From Chara braunii (Eukaryota > Streptophyta > Charophyceae > Charales > Characeae): a stretch of DNA of 39,818 nt. Location of the stretch: assembly GCA_003427395.1 (NCBI GenBank), contig BFEA01000293.1, positions 931,279-971,096 of the forward strand, written 5' to 3'. Position numbers and translations under genes: made by a program. Numbering within the stretch: position 1 is the stretch's first letter; every line of letters starts with the position of its first letter. Positions 8,517 to 17,470 of the stretch are shown here, piece by piece. Below the pieces are notes generated by a model, which was not told where the DNA came from, made no database searches, and was given only the letters and a program-made list of their open reading frames with translations.

Positions 8517-9265
8517 AATATATATATATATATATATATCGTCAAATAGAATATATATCGTCAAATAGTGTAATATAAGAATATAATAGTGGCGATAATT
8601 GACGCGCGATCAGTCATCTTCATCCGCGGGCATACTCACGGTGACGATGCGGCCTTTGGCGGCCAATCGCGCCCGGGCCTTGAGGCGGCCGACACTGGTA
8701 GCAGAGCGCAGCGGCGCGCGCTGCGGCGCCGCACTGCGCCATGATTGTGACGGGGGCTGCTCCCGACGACACGGTAGGAGGGGAGGGGAGGGGAGGGAAG
8801 CGGCAGCAGAATCTCAGCGAAATGGAATTATGCTCTAAGGCGAGAGAGAGAGGATGAGACGTAACAGCCTTTGGGCAAAATTATTGAATAGCAGTACCAC
8901 AGCCAACCAAGCAACGAGCGGACGGCCCGAGGGATTTGCAAAGGCAATCAGTCAGCGGCTTTCAAAAATTCGTCTTCCTGCCCTGCCTGGACATGACACT
9001 ACTCGCTCCCATTCGCCCCTCTCGACGTGATTTTTAGTACGCCATCGACCGTAGATTACGTGCAATCGACGATTTTGGACAATGATTGTCCCTTTGGTTG
9101 GTCCAGCCACACTCCATGTACGCAGTCTTCCACTCCGCAGGACTATTATGTTATGTATGTTATTATATCATGATGGTGGTAGATAGATGGAGTGGAGAGG
9201 CGAGCGGCAAGGGCATGGCCAGGGTTCGTCGGCCCTCTAGTTGCCGTCGTCGCAGTGTGTCTGAA
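8517..9265. other. Unassigned; AT array and GC-rich island
   Basis: (AT)n at 8517-8540, followed by a sharply GC-rich stretch (8640-8800). On the minus strand one frame reads through the island and ends ...KGRIVTVSMPADEDD before a stop, with a GTGAGT at a possible donor position. I do not recognise it and cannot show that it is an exon. Confidence 0.3.
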
Positions 9266-9424
9266 TCCCACTGGGAAGGACGATTGGAATAAGTGTCTGA
9301 ATCTGGACGTGTTCCACGACGAGATGCAGAAAAGCAGATCAATCACAGTTTTCTGCACCTGTCCACAAACACGCACACATTCAGACACTGGTTCAAATCC
9401 GCTTTGCCAGCGGGATCTGGCCGT
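9266..9424. mobile_element. Foldback element, family C-like, left end eroded
   Basis: The left arm has TCCCACTGGGAAGG, then AAGTGTCTGAATCTGGACG. The right arm inverse gives GGCCAGATCCCGCTGG, then CAGTGTCTGAATGTG. The right end GATCTGGCC matches the right end of the 4345-4585 element. The left terminal GGGC bases are not visible. Confidence 0.6.
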
Positions 9425-9758
9425 AAGGGCCTCGTTCGACACCACTTAAGGGTTGGCGGAAAATTCTTCGTTCCACCCCTCCCTCCCTCTTTTTTTTTTT
9501 TCTTTTTTTTTTCGTAATAACCCCGCCGTAATTTTTTCACTTTGAATGAATTCCTGCTCCTGAAGTGTGCACGCTTGAAACTCTCAAGTGCCGCTGTGCC
9601 TAAGAAGGGCCTCGTTCCACACCACTTGAGTCCACTCGAATTCAAGAGCGAAGCGAAAAATCATCGGTCCACACCCCCCCTTTAGAGCGACAGGCTTTGT
9701 TTGCAGTTTTTTGCGTCCCAAGGGTGCGCCCTTGAAACTCAAGGGCGACACAGGCAAC

Positions 9759-9880
9759 GGACCTCGCTGCACTACTCTGGAAATGTGCGAAACGAGAGTG
9801 AATCTTCGCTAGAAATATGGCGAGATTCGCCGCCAAGATTTTTGTCTTTTGTGCATGTCGAGAGTAGTGCAGCGATGCCC
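9759..9880 (-). mobile_element. Foldback element, family A, nested
   Basis: Left end GGACCTCGCTGCACTACTC, right end GAGAGTAGTGCAGCGATGCCC. Core GAATCTTCGCTAGAAATATG is in inverted orientation. Target duplication not readable: the left flank is AAC and the right flank is a C-run. Confidence 0.8.
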
Positions 9881-9980
9881 GCCCCCCCCCCAAAAAAAAA
9901 AAAAATCTCGCACTTGGAACTCAAGTCACTTCCGGGAGGTACCTTGAGTTCAAGTGGCAGTGGATACGGCCAGCACTCGG

Positions 9981-10144
9981 GGGCCAGGTCCCACTAGCAG
10001 CGTTTAGTTTCCTCAACGCCTGAATCTGGACTTGCCTGTGGACATGTGCAGAAATCGAGTTGAGTTTTCTCAACCGCACATCTCCACGAGCGCGTCCAGA
10101 TTCAGGCGTTGAGGAAACTCAACGCTGCTAGTGGGGCCTGGCCC
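9981..10144. mobile_element. Foldback element, family B, intact ends
   Basis: Left end GGGCCAGGTCCCACTAGCAG, right end the inverse CTGCTAGTGGGGCCTGGCCC. Arms extend for about 50 bp through CTCAACGCCTGAATCTGGAC and its inverse. CGG lies on both sides (9978-9980 and 10145-10147). Sits inside the family E element. Confidence 0.9.
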
Positions 10145-10370
10145 CGGGGTGGGGCCTTTTTTGAGAGAGTTTTTCACTTTTCTCCAGGTCCAGGATTGGT
10201 CAGCAAGCCGTGGAGTTCGGTTTCAAGTCCAGCCTGTTCAAGGGTTTCCTCAAGTGTACATGGAACCATAAATAGAGTAAGTGTAAATTATTAATCACAA
10301 TTTCTCATCTAGTGTGCACTTGAAACTGGGAAGTGTTTTCATTTTTAAGTGGTGTCGAACGAGGCTCTAA

Positions 10371-10880
10371 ATCTAAACTCTCATGTCTATTCTCGAGGTC
10401 TTACCTCGGCGCCCGAGTGAGGGCCTGCCTGGAACAGTGGGTCGACGCGCTCTGCTGCGCCGACGATCTCGTCTTTTTTTTTTTTTTTGTTTTTTTTTTT
10501 TTTTTTTTTTCCGACGATCTAGTCTAGGCTAAGGGCACCACCACTATTTCAGCCGGCCCCTCTCTCTCTACGATCCAGGGTAAGGATCTACGACCTAGGG
10601 TAAGGACCCCTCTGCCGGCGGACAACCGGTCCCTCTCTGTCGACGATCTAGGGTAAGGACCTCTCTGCCGGCGGCGGATGGGTAGGTGAGGCGGGAAGAG
10701 TTCTTTGCCGGAGGGTAAGGCGGGAAGAGTTCTTAGCCTCCCTCCCTCTGCGTGCTGTTTGTTTGTGGTGATTTGTGGTAAAGGGGATTTGCGGATCAGG
10801 CGGTGGGAGGTCATGATGTTGAGTCCCTCCTCTTCTGAAGACAACGGCTCGCCGATGCAATCTATTCTGTGGTCCCATGT
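10371..10880. repeat. Degenerate short tandem (CGATCTAGGGTAAGGA), otherwise unassigned
   Basis: A word like ACGATCTAGGGTAAGGACC recurs near 10569, 10588 and 10644, with CTCTGCCGGCGG near 10610 and 10662 and GGCGGGAAGAGTTCTT near 10689 and 10721. T-run at 10476-10510. No gene recognised. Confidence 0.6.
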
Positions 10881-10984
10881 GAGGGCATATACTCACAACA
10901 CCGGACTTTTTGCACTTCTCTGTGGACGGAATTGCGGTCAGATACTTTCAGTCAGGAAAGTGCTCGTGTGAGTATGCTGCCCTC
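10881..10984. mobile_element. Foldback element, family F
   Basis: Left end GAGGGCATATACTCACA, right end GTGTGAGTATGCTGCCCTC, which is the inverse with small indels. The inner part contains GGAATTGCGGTCAGATAC and GTCAGGAAAGTGCTC; the reverse complement of this body recurs at 16.1-16.5 kb. No exact target duplication (ATG against ATC if the borders are moved one base out). Confidence 0.8.
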
Positions 10985-11137
10985 AATCTGTCTGTCTGTT
11001 CTTCCGCTGCCGACGGCCATGCGCTCCTCTCTTTCGGAAGTCAATAGATGGCCAGGTTCTCCGCACCGTTCTCGGTCGCACGCGCCTTTGGTACGGTAGT
11101 CGCAACGGGTGCATTCGGAAGGCAACTCTCTCTCCTT

Positions 11138-11263
11138 GGGCCTCGCTCCACTACTCACCAAGGGTGAGTGCAAAATGAGAACGAAATCTTCCCGTCGAAC
11201 ATGCACAGCCATTTTTTTTTTAATTTTTTTTTTGTGGATGTCGTGAGTAGTGGAGCGAGGCCC
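11138..11263 (-). mobile_element. Foldback element, family A
   Basis: Left end GGGCCTCGCTCCACTACTCA, right end GTGAGTAGTGGAGCGAGGCCC. Core AATCTTCCCGTCGAACATG, inverted. An inner T-run replaces part of the body. Flanks CTT and CCC do not match. Confidence 0.85.
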
Positions 11264-11269
<6 letters not shown>

Positions 11270-11298
<29 letters not shown>

Positions 11299-11456
11299 CC
11301 CGAAAAAGGGCGACGGCCTTGAGATATTATCATTGAGCTGACCTGCCCCAAGCAGTTCATTAGTAGTTGGTTTTACTCGTCACGTTCCATCATCTGGATT
11401 CGAACACGGGTCTGTATTTTTAACAGTTCATGGGTGTACCCACTGAGCTAGGCTCT
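11270..11456 (-). mobile_element. tRNA-derived SINE (family 1), near full length
   Basis: Read on the minus strand from 11456: TAGCTCAGTGGG (A box, plus positions 11439-11450), CCATGAACTGTT, GTGTTCGAATCCAGATG (B box around 11396-11406), then AACTGCTTGGGGCAGGTCAG, ATGATAATATCTCAAGGCCG, TCGCCC and a long A tail (plus-strand T-run 11271-11298). Both pol III boxes fit the tRNA consensus. This copy best defines the family. Confidence 0.85.
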
Positions 11457-11625
11457 TGGTTTTTTTTTTTTTTTTTTTTCGGGAGAGGCCCTTTGTTTTC
11501 GCCTTTTGCGTCCCGATTTTTAAGGGATCTTCGATCCCTTGTTCGTGCCGTTACCACTGGCGCCGCCTCCCAGTTCGGTCGCCCCCTTGTCCCAGTCCCA
11601 AATCGGAGGATGGATATATAACATA

Positions 11626-11849
11626 GGGCCTCGCTCCACTACTCTCGAGATGCACAAAAGACGAAGTTCATGGCCGTGTGTCTTTCCATGTTCGAGCGGA
11701 AGATTGGGCCTCGCTGCACTACTCTGGAAATGTGCAAAACGAGAGTGAATCTTCCGCTAGAATATGGAGAGATACACGGGCATGATTTTTGTCTTTTGTG
11801 CATTTCAAGAGTATTGCAGCTCATTTTGCACGTTTGGAGAGTCGGTCCA
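11626..11849 (+). mobile_element. Foldback element, family A, split by a second copy
   Basis: The left part (11626-11705) starts GGGCCTCGCTCCACTACTC and breaks off after GAGCGGAAGATT. The sequence that normally follows (TCATTTTGCAC, then TTTGGAGAGT) is found at 11821-11842, after the inserted copy. Its last 14 or so bases are replaced by the next element. Confidence 0.8.
11706..11820 (-). mobile_element. Foldback element, family A, nested in family A
   Basis: Starts GGGCCTCGCTGCACTACTC and ends at AGAGTATTGCAGC, so the last GAGGCCC is missing. Core GAATCTTCCGCTAGAATATG, inverted relative to its host. Inserted at the ATT of the host's GGAAGATTCA word. Confidence 0.85.
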
Positions 11850-11969
11850 CTACTCTCCACACACATGCGCACTAAAGGCAAAGCAATAAATATTGCGGCG
11901 TGTAGTACCTTGCTCTAGCGGAATATTCATTCAAATTTTGCACTGGAAAGTAGTGGATGGAGAGAGCCC
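11844..11969 (+). mobile_element. Family A relative, abutting
   Basis: Starts GGTCCACTACTCTCC and ends near GAAAGTAGTGGATGGAGAG followed by AGCCC. Contains CTCTAGCGGAATATTCATTC. The first part of the usual terminus is lost at the junction with the preceding element. Confidence 0.6.
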
Positions 11970-12137
11970 ATAAACGAGGGGCAACGAAGGTGAGAGAGGA
12001 AAGGCGCGGATGGATATTCGTTGCTTAGCTGGCCTCCGCTTAACGAATCGAGTGCCCAGCTGGCGGGGGGCTCGCACGAACCACGAGAATGGGCATCGAT
12101 CCCCCCCCAAAAAAAAAGAAAAAAAAAGAATGGACAT

Positions 12138-12252
12138 AGCCACTCCACTCTCGAAATGTGCAAAACGACAACGAACTTCCTGCTAAAACATGGCCAGATG
12201 CACCCCCACATTTTTGTCTTTTTCACATTTCGAGTGTGGTGTAGCGAGGACC
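12138..12252 (-). mobile_element. Degenerate family A foldback copy
   Basis: Retains CCACTCCACTCTCGAAATGT, TGCAAAACGACAACGAAC, AAACATGGCCAGATGCAC and a right end CGAGTGTGGTGTAGCGAGGA followed by CC. Left terminus eroded. Confidence 0.65.
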
Positions 12253-12496
12253 ATTGATTCCTTGGGGCCGTAGGCCCTGTTCTGCTTTGTTCTTTTCTTT
12301 TCTTTTTTTTCTTTTTTCTTTTTGTATTTTTCCTTTTTTTTTTTTTTTTGTTTCCCTTTGTTCTTTTCCGCTCTCTGCCCAGGATCGTGACCAATGTTGT
12401 TGTCGGCTTGCTCGCCTCTCTCGGTTTACTGTTTGTGTCTGTCCGGCGATGGCCAAACAGAAGATTTGACTTCCGGTTGTCAGTGCCGGTCAATTT
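12253..12496. other. Unassigned; T-rich
   Basis: T/C-rich tract at 12285-12360 and non-repetitive DNA after it. No gene seen. Confidence 0.4.
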
Positions 12497-12497
12497 T

Positions 12498-12557
<60 letters not shown>

Positions 12558-12558
12558 T
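12497..12558. repeat. (TTA)n microsatellite
   Basis: About 19 near-perfect TTA units. Confidence 0.97.
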
Positions 12559-12585
12559 TACATGCTCTGGGCCATTTTTGGGAGT

Positions 12586-12757
12586 GCAGCGTGGCCACAC
12601 AAGCTCCCAAGTTCAACCTGTCAAATGGGGGCAGTAAGGGCCTCCCCACACTGCTCCCGGCTTGCCCACAAGGGCCTCGCCACACTGCTCCCCGCTTGCC
12701 CATTTTTGGGAGTGCAGCGTGGCCACACCAGCTGCCAAGTTCAACCTGTCAGATTGA
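12586..12757. repeat. Direct duplication overlapping a foldback left end
   Basis: GTGCAGCGTGGCCACAC, AGCT.CCAAGTTC and AACCTGTCA occur at about 12587 and again at about 12711. Between them lie two tandem copies of the family D left end (GGGCCTCCCCACACTGCTCC at 12638 and GGGCCTCGCCACACTGCTCC at 12673). Confidence 0.85.
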
Positions 12758-13082
12758 ATTAGGGAGCTGTCAGAATGTGAATGTGGCCCCTTGAGCCTCC
12801 TGCGTGTAAAAGGCCATTTTAGGGAGACCTCTCATGGAGGCCTGTGTTTCGACCCGAAGAACTGGTGCGCAGACGAGCATTCTCCTCACAGTTTTGGTCG
12901 CCACATGCTGAACAGTGTTGGACAGTCTCTGTCCGGAGTGCGCCTCCTGGCCTCCAAATAGGAGGGTGCACCAAGTCGGCAGTGCAATGGCGCACTCTCG
13001 GATGGATTTTTGGGTCTTCTGACGCTCGGGAGTACTCCCGGAAATTAATTTTCTCCAAGTCAGGAGTAGTGTGGCGAGGTCC
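12638..13082. mobile_element. Foldback element, family D (about 445 bp)
   Basis: Left end GGGCCTCCCCACACTGCTCC, right end AGGAGTAGTGTGGCGAGGTCC. The ends match over about 20 bases with three differences. TAA flanks both sides (12635-12637, 13083-13085). The inner DNA has no long coding frame that I recognise. It relates to the 16640-17041 element by the GGGCCTCGCCACAC end. Confidence 0.8.
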
Positions 13083-13479
13083 TAAGAGTGGTATAGAGCC
13101 GTGGCGCCATGACTTCATTCAATACTTCAGGGAGGTACCCTTTTTTTTTTCTAATGGAGGTTCCCTTTTCTTTGTTCTTTTTCTAGTAAGATGTTGAATA
13201 TGGGTTGGATCCCACCTTCTAATCATGGGCAGTCTTCAGGGAGATCTTCGCAGTTTTGGACATTCCACATTCTTGCATGTTTTCAGGTCTCTCCCCACCA
13301 ATAGATGGAGCCTTCGACGCTGGGGCCTACTTCACAAGGATGCTCTTATCACCTCGTTAAGTAGGATTATTCCTGCATATGCAAAGTTTATGGGGGGTTT
13401 TGTGGTTCTTCATTGGACGGGCCGCGAACTGGGCACAGTTTTTTTTTTTTTTTTTTTTTTTTTCTTGGAACAGGTACTT
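13083..13479. other. Unassigned; SINE family 2 fragment
   Basis: Contains TCTCCCCACCAATAGATGGA at about 13290-13309, the conserved middle of SINE-like family 2, without its head or tail. T-runs at 13141-13150 and 13440-13463. No gene. Confidence 0.45.
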
Positions 13480-14010
13480 TGGGTCTGATCTGACATTATT
13501 GAGTTTCGAGGAAACAAAAAAGAACCGAAAAAGCTGGAGGCGGCCTGCGCGGAACGAGAAAGAAAAATGAAACCCCAACACCCCAACCCCACTGCCTCGT
13601 GGAAAGAGAAAGAAAATTGCAACCCCAAGACTCTGGTGGAGGAAATCTTTGGGGAACCTGCAGTACCGGGGGGGGGGGGGTGCTGTCTGAGGGGGATCTT
13701 CAAGATAGGATGGTCTGCGCCCCATAAATTAGTTGCTGACTGTAGATGGGTCCCGAAACCTGTCGCGGGTCCCGAAACTGTCCTTTACAACGCCCTGGAC
13801 TTTTAAGGGGAAATAAAAGAGGGAAAAAAAGGGGGAAAAAAAATGCAAGCCCAACCCCACTGCCCCGCTGTGCGTCGACCTTTCACAGGTGCGTCGGGTC
13901 TGATCTGACATTACTTGAGTTTTGAGAAAACCAAAAAGAACCGAAAAAGCTGGATGCGCGCGGAAGGAGAAAGAAAAATGCAGCCCCACTGCCCCGCTGT
14001 GCGCGGAGCT
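13480..14010. repeat. Direct duplication about 408 bp apart
   Basis: GGGTCTGATCTGACATTA, GAGTTT.GAG, AAGAACCGAAAAAGCTGGA and GAGAAAGAAAAATG occur at about 13480-13568 and again at 13888-13980. CCCCACTGCC(T/C)CG recurs at about 13588, 13855 and 13984. Degenerate tandem structure, no coding match. Confidence 0.8.
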
Positions 14011-14831
14011 TTCAGGATAGAGTGGTTTCTTTTTTTTTTTTTCTTTTTTTTCTCTCTCTCTCTCTTTATCCCTTCTTCCTCATATAGTTTCTTATGGGTG
14101 TGTCGTGGTCATCGAGGTCCCCACACGACCTTTGCGGACAAATGAAGGGCCTGTGCGCGGCATGAGACCGATCCACTAGGCGGATCCCACAACGAACTTT
14201 TACCAAAAAATTGGAGAAGTTCCTTCCTTACAAGTCAGGCCCGTTCCTCACGACTCGTAAAAAAAAAAAAAAAACCGGATCCCACACGGGTGGACGCCGC
14301 GGAGTTCTTATGGCTGACTAGCCGATTCGGGATGGGCGTCGACGGGTCCTTTGGAGAGGCTGGGTTCTTCAGAGAGGGCGTGTGTCACACAATTCGGTGG
14401 ACCACGGACGCCAAACCGGACGGAGAGCCAAAAAAAAACAAAAAAAAAACTTTGCAAAAAATGCCTACTTTTAGGGGGATGGGAGGGGTGCAGGACTCCT
14501 GGGAATTCCATACACACCACGCGCCGTGGGTTGCGCGCGTCACGGCACGCACCATCTTGAGAGTAGCAACAGGCGCTCTATTTTCCAACGCCTTCGGACG
14601 GGGAATTATGTGGGGACGGGGAATTATGTGGGGTCCCAATTTTTCTTCGAAAGTTCCTCTACTAACGAACGTGGGATCAGGTACTAAGGACGGATGGACA
14701 TGGAAAAATCACATAAAATAAACAAACATCTGCCCCTTCTTTCATGCGGGCGGGTAGGGGTCCAGGACTTCAGAAAATTTTAATTTCCAACCCCATTTGT
14801 GGCGACAGTTGCATGTGTAGTGTCACGATAG
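14011..14831. other. Unassigned
   Basis: Contains an A-run (14260-14275), a T/C tract (14030-14068) and a small tandem of GGGGAATTATGTGG (about 14598 and 14616). No gene or known repeat recognised. Confidence 0.4.
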
Positions 14832-14886
14832 CCACGGTACGGTCCGAAAGCTGTGCCAAATACTCTGCCTGGCCGTACTAACGTGG
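14832..14886. repeat. Short hairpin with GTGCCAAA loop motif
   Basis: CCACGGTACGG at the left and CCGTACTAACGTGG at the right form an imperfect stem. The loop holds GGTCCGAAAGCTGTGCCAAA, which is nearly identical to the loop of a different hairpin at 32632-32694. Confidence 0.6.
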
Positions 14887-15895
14887 AAGCACATGGGATC
14901 CCAAATCGTACCTGAAAGAGCTTTCGGGTAAGTACTCATGGATCAGACCCTCTTTTTTCTTTTTCTTTTTTAATTAATTTATTATTTTTATTATTTTTAA
15001 AACAAAAAAAGCAAGCGACTTTTACTAGAGGTGGTGGTATGAGCAGCCACCCCTCAAGTTGACGAGGAAGAGAAGTCTTCTCCGCTCATGTTGTTGTTCG
15101 TCCAGCCATTTATAAGGGTGCAGACTGCTCCCTTCGACTGGCCCATTTCCAGGGCAATTTCCAAAAGAGTGCTCCGCCATATGAGATTAAAAAAATGCTG
15201 GCCTTCCGGATATCCGTTAAAATTGGAACGATACAGAGAAGGAAGATTATAGCATGGCTGCTGCACAAGGATGACATGCATAAATCGAGAAATGGTCCAA
15301 ATTAAAAAAAAAAAAAAAAAAGAAAAAAAAAAACATCCCTTTCACATTTGTTGGTCAAGAGGGGGGCGCTTGACTCTTGAAAGCATTAGAATGTGGGATC
15401 CATGTCTTAGACAGCGAACAGGGTGTTGCTTCTGCTGGGCGTTGGTGAAGATAGATAGACCTCCCCTTGGGGAAGATAGCCGTTTGAACCAATGATCAGT
15501 GGTTTAAACGGGAAGGTGGAGGTCTGCCCACAGAGTGGAGCAGTGGGCAGTGGGGCCAATGATTAGTCCCAGATCTCTGAGACCAATGATTAGTGGAGGC
15601 GGAGGTCTGCTGACAGATTTGGGCTGGAGTTTCATTGGCCTCCAGATGTATGGCGTTGTGGGCACTGGGCCCTTCGAAATAAAAGAAACACTGAAAAAAA
15701 AAAAAAAAAAAACTGGGCTGGGAACCCAACAATTCAACCTGGAAAAGGATTATTACTGGGGCCTCATCCCACTCGTGCTGTTGAGCTGGTGTGGCTTCGC
15801 GAATTTTACTCTACCCAAATTTGAAAAAAAAGGATTAATGATGGTGCGGGCCCTCTTTTGGCAAAAAGAAAGGAAAAAAAAGGGGAGAATCGCAT
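14887..15895. other. Unassigned
   Basis: A/T-rich low-complexity DNA at 14955-15010, A-rich runs at 15303-15333 and 15694-15711, and a short CCAATGAT(C/T)AGT repeat at 15490, 15557 and 15583. A 75-codon minus-strand frame (15054-15281) has no motif I know. Confidence 0.4.
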
Positions 15896-15904
15896 TTTAC
15901 TACT

Positions 15905-15975
15905 GGAATTTGGAAAACCAAAAATTGTGCTTTTCGATGTGGTGTATCTTTCCATGTTCCGAGAATTCATTGCTA
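15905..15975 (+). mobile_element. Possible remnant of a family A element
   Basis: ATGTGGTGTATCTTTCCATG followed by TTCCGAGAATTCATTG matches the family A core (GTGTATCTTTCCATGTTC, then GGAAGATTCATTC). Both ends are lost. Confidence 0.4.
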
Positions 15976-15987
15976 TATGTGGCAAAG

Positions 15988-16480
15988 CTCACTCGCATGC
16001 TTTGATGTCAATACGTACATTTGCTTGAGTGAATCTGTCAGACACTCCTCCCTGCAACGCATGATGGTTTCTTTTTCTTTTTTTTTTCTTTTCTTTCTTT
16101 CTATTTTGGTTTATGCCCATGCACAGATGAACATGCTTTCGCCTTTGAACTCACTTCCTTGCCTCAGGGCATACTCACACTAGCACTTTCCTGAACGTAT
16201 CTGACCGCAATTACGGCAAGAGGTGGATGAATCGGACCAAAAAGGTCACTTGCATCCTTTGATGTCAATCCGTAGGTATGCGGGATAGAATCTGTCAGAT
16301 ACTCGCTGCAAGGGATGGTTTCTTTTCCTTTTTCGGTGCGTGCGCATGGACAGATGAACATGCTTTCGCCTTTGAAGAATAGAACTTCCCTGCCTCAGGG
16401 CATACTCACGCTAGCACTTTCCTCAATGTATCTTATCGCAATTATGGATAGACCTGGGTGAATCTGACCACGATCATGTC
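15988..16480. repeat. Tandem duplication about 240-250 bp
   Basis: TGCTTTGATGTCAATACGTA and TCCTTTGATGTCAATCCGTA mark the starts (about 15998 and 16256). Both units continue with GAATCTGTCAGA.ACTC, GATGGTTTCTTTT, ACAGATGAACATGCTTTCGC, then CTTTGAA and end in a family F left end (AGGGCATACTCAC.CTAGCAC). Confidence 0.88.
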
Positions 16481-16522
16481 TAGAGCTTAGCAGAAAAAAA
16501 GTCCCAGTGTGAGTATGCCCTC
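16397..16522. mobile_element. Foldback element, family F, in duplicated DNA
   Basis: Left end CAGGGCATACTCACGCTAGC, right end CAGTGTGAGTATGCCCTCAC. The inner CACTTTCCTCAATGTATCT and CGCAATTATGG match the reverse complement of the 10881-10984 copy. The left end is also present at about 16165 because of the tandem duplication. Confidence 0.75.
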
Positions 16523-16639
16523 ACTCCGGGCAGTTAGTTCAACAACGGCAACAGCCGTTATCCAAAGAATAATGGCACCCCAAAACTCGTACAACATGCC
16601 TGCAATCTTGGGGTGACAAGAACACTGCAAAAACATCAA

Positions 16640-17041
16640 GGGCCTCGCCACACCAATGCTGAAAACTGCATTTTCGACATTTTCTCCTCGCCACACAGCA
16701 TGTCGAAATCCGAGATGCAGAAAAAATTCAGGAGCTGTCAGGGAAAGGGTTTGACACCTCCTGTCGAGAAGGGCTCGTTTCCACTTCAGGCCTGCAACTT
16801 GGAGATTTTCAACAGTCCTCGGATGGGATGTCGAACTCTTGCCCGAATGTCGAAAAAGAGAACGCACCAACGCTTGTCCTATCTTTACCCCAGTTTGTCT
16901 CTTTTGTGCATAGGACTCGTGAGTTCTTCACTCCGCCATGCTGTGTGGCGAAGAGGGTTTTTCTGTCGAAAGAGGGAATGTCGAAAATTTCCTGACATAT
17001 GTCGAATTTCGTGATGTTTCAACATTGGTGTGGCGAGGCCC
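16640..17041. mobile_element. Foldback element, family D (about 400 bp)
   Basis: Left end GGGCCTCGCCACACCAATG, right end its exact inverse over 19 bases. Beyond this the arms continue to match with indels: ATTTTCGACATT and CGCCACACAGCATG appear on the left, and their inverses on the right. Flanks are CAA (left) and TAA (right), one mismatch from a 3-bp duplication. No coding capacity. Confidence 0.88.
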
Positions 17042-17111
17042 TAAAACTCAGTTGCGCGGTTTTGCACACCCCCTCCCCTCCCCCCACTCTCCCTCCTCCT
17101 CCTCTCCCCGC

Positions 17112-17270
17112 CAGACTACCCCAGCCCACAGCCTCAGGACATTTTTTCCAGATCGACTTTTTTCGAAAGAGGTAGGTGCGATGTACGACCGGTTCTTGTT
17201 GAGAAAATGTCCTGTAAAAAAAAAAAGAAAAAAAAAAAGAAAGCTTTGAGGCTGTGGTCTGGGGTTGTAA
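17112..17270. repeat. Foldback interrupted by an A-tract
   Basis: The left arm has ACCCCAGCCCACAGCCTCAG followed by GACATTTT. The right arm has AAAATGTCCTG, then a 34-base A-rich tract with two G breaks, then TGAGGCTGTGGTCTGGGGT. The A-tract splits the right arm only, so it was added after the inverted repeat formed. Confidence 0.75.
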
Positions 17271-17470
17271 AACGCACCTGATCCCGAAAAACAATGACCA
17301 TTCGGGACCAAGAGCTGCCAGTCCCAGTCACCCACAACCCCTCTAGAACCCACATAGCCTGCCTGCGGCAGCCTTTTGGGCTGCTTAGGGCTGGGAGTCT
17401 ACCAAGTAAGAGGCCTGCTAATCACGTGATAATTCTTGGGAGTTCACCTACCTCCGTTTCCCAGGTCATT

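Larger units (their letters stand above)
9427..10367. mobile_element. Large foldback element, family E, host to nested copies
   Basis: Left end GGGCCTCGTTCGACACCAC and continuing TTAA. The right end is the inverse (TTAAGTGGTGTCGAACGAGG then CTC), about 23 of 24 positions matching. Flanked by TAA on both sides (9424-9426, 10368-10370). Inside it repeats a short palindromic word of the form CTTGAAACTCAAG in several places (near 9567, 9731, 9910, 9940, 10316). A second left-end copy (GGGCCTCGTTCCACACCAC) sits at 9607. It hosts a family A element (9759-9880) and a family B element (9981-10144). No transposase frame. Confidence 0.85.

Noticed and set aside
12348-12794. 148-codon ORF with an Ile run
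   Set aside because: Driven by the (TTA)n microsatellite and continues into the end of a foldback element.
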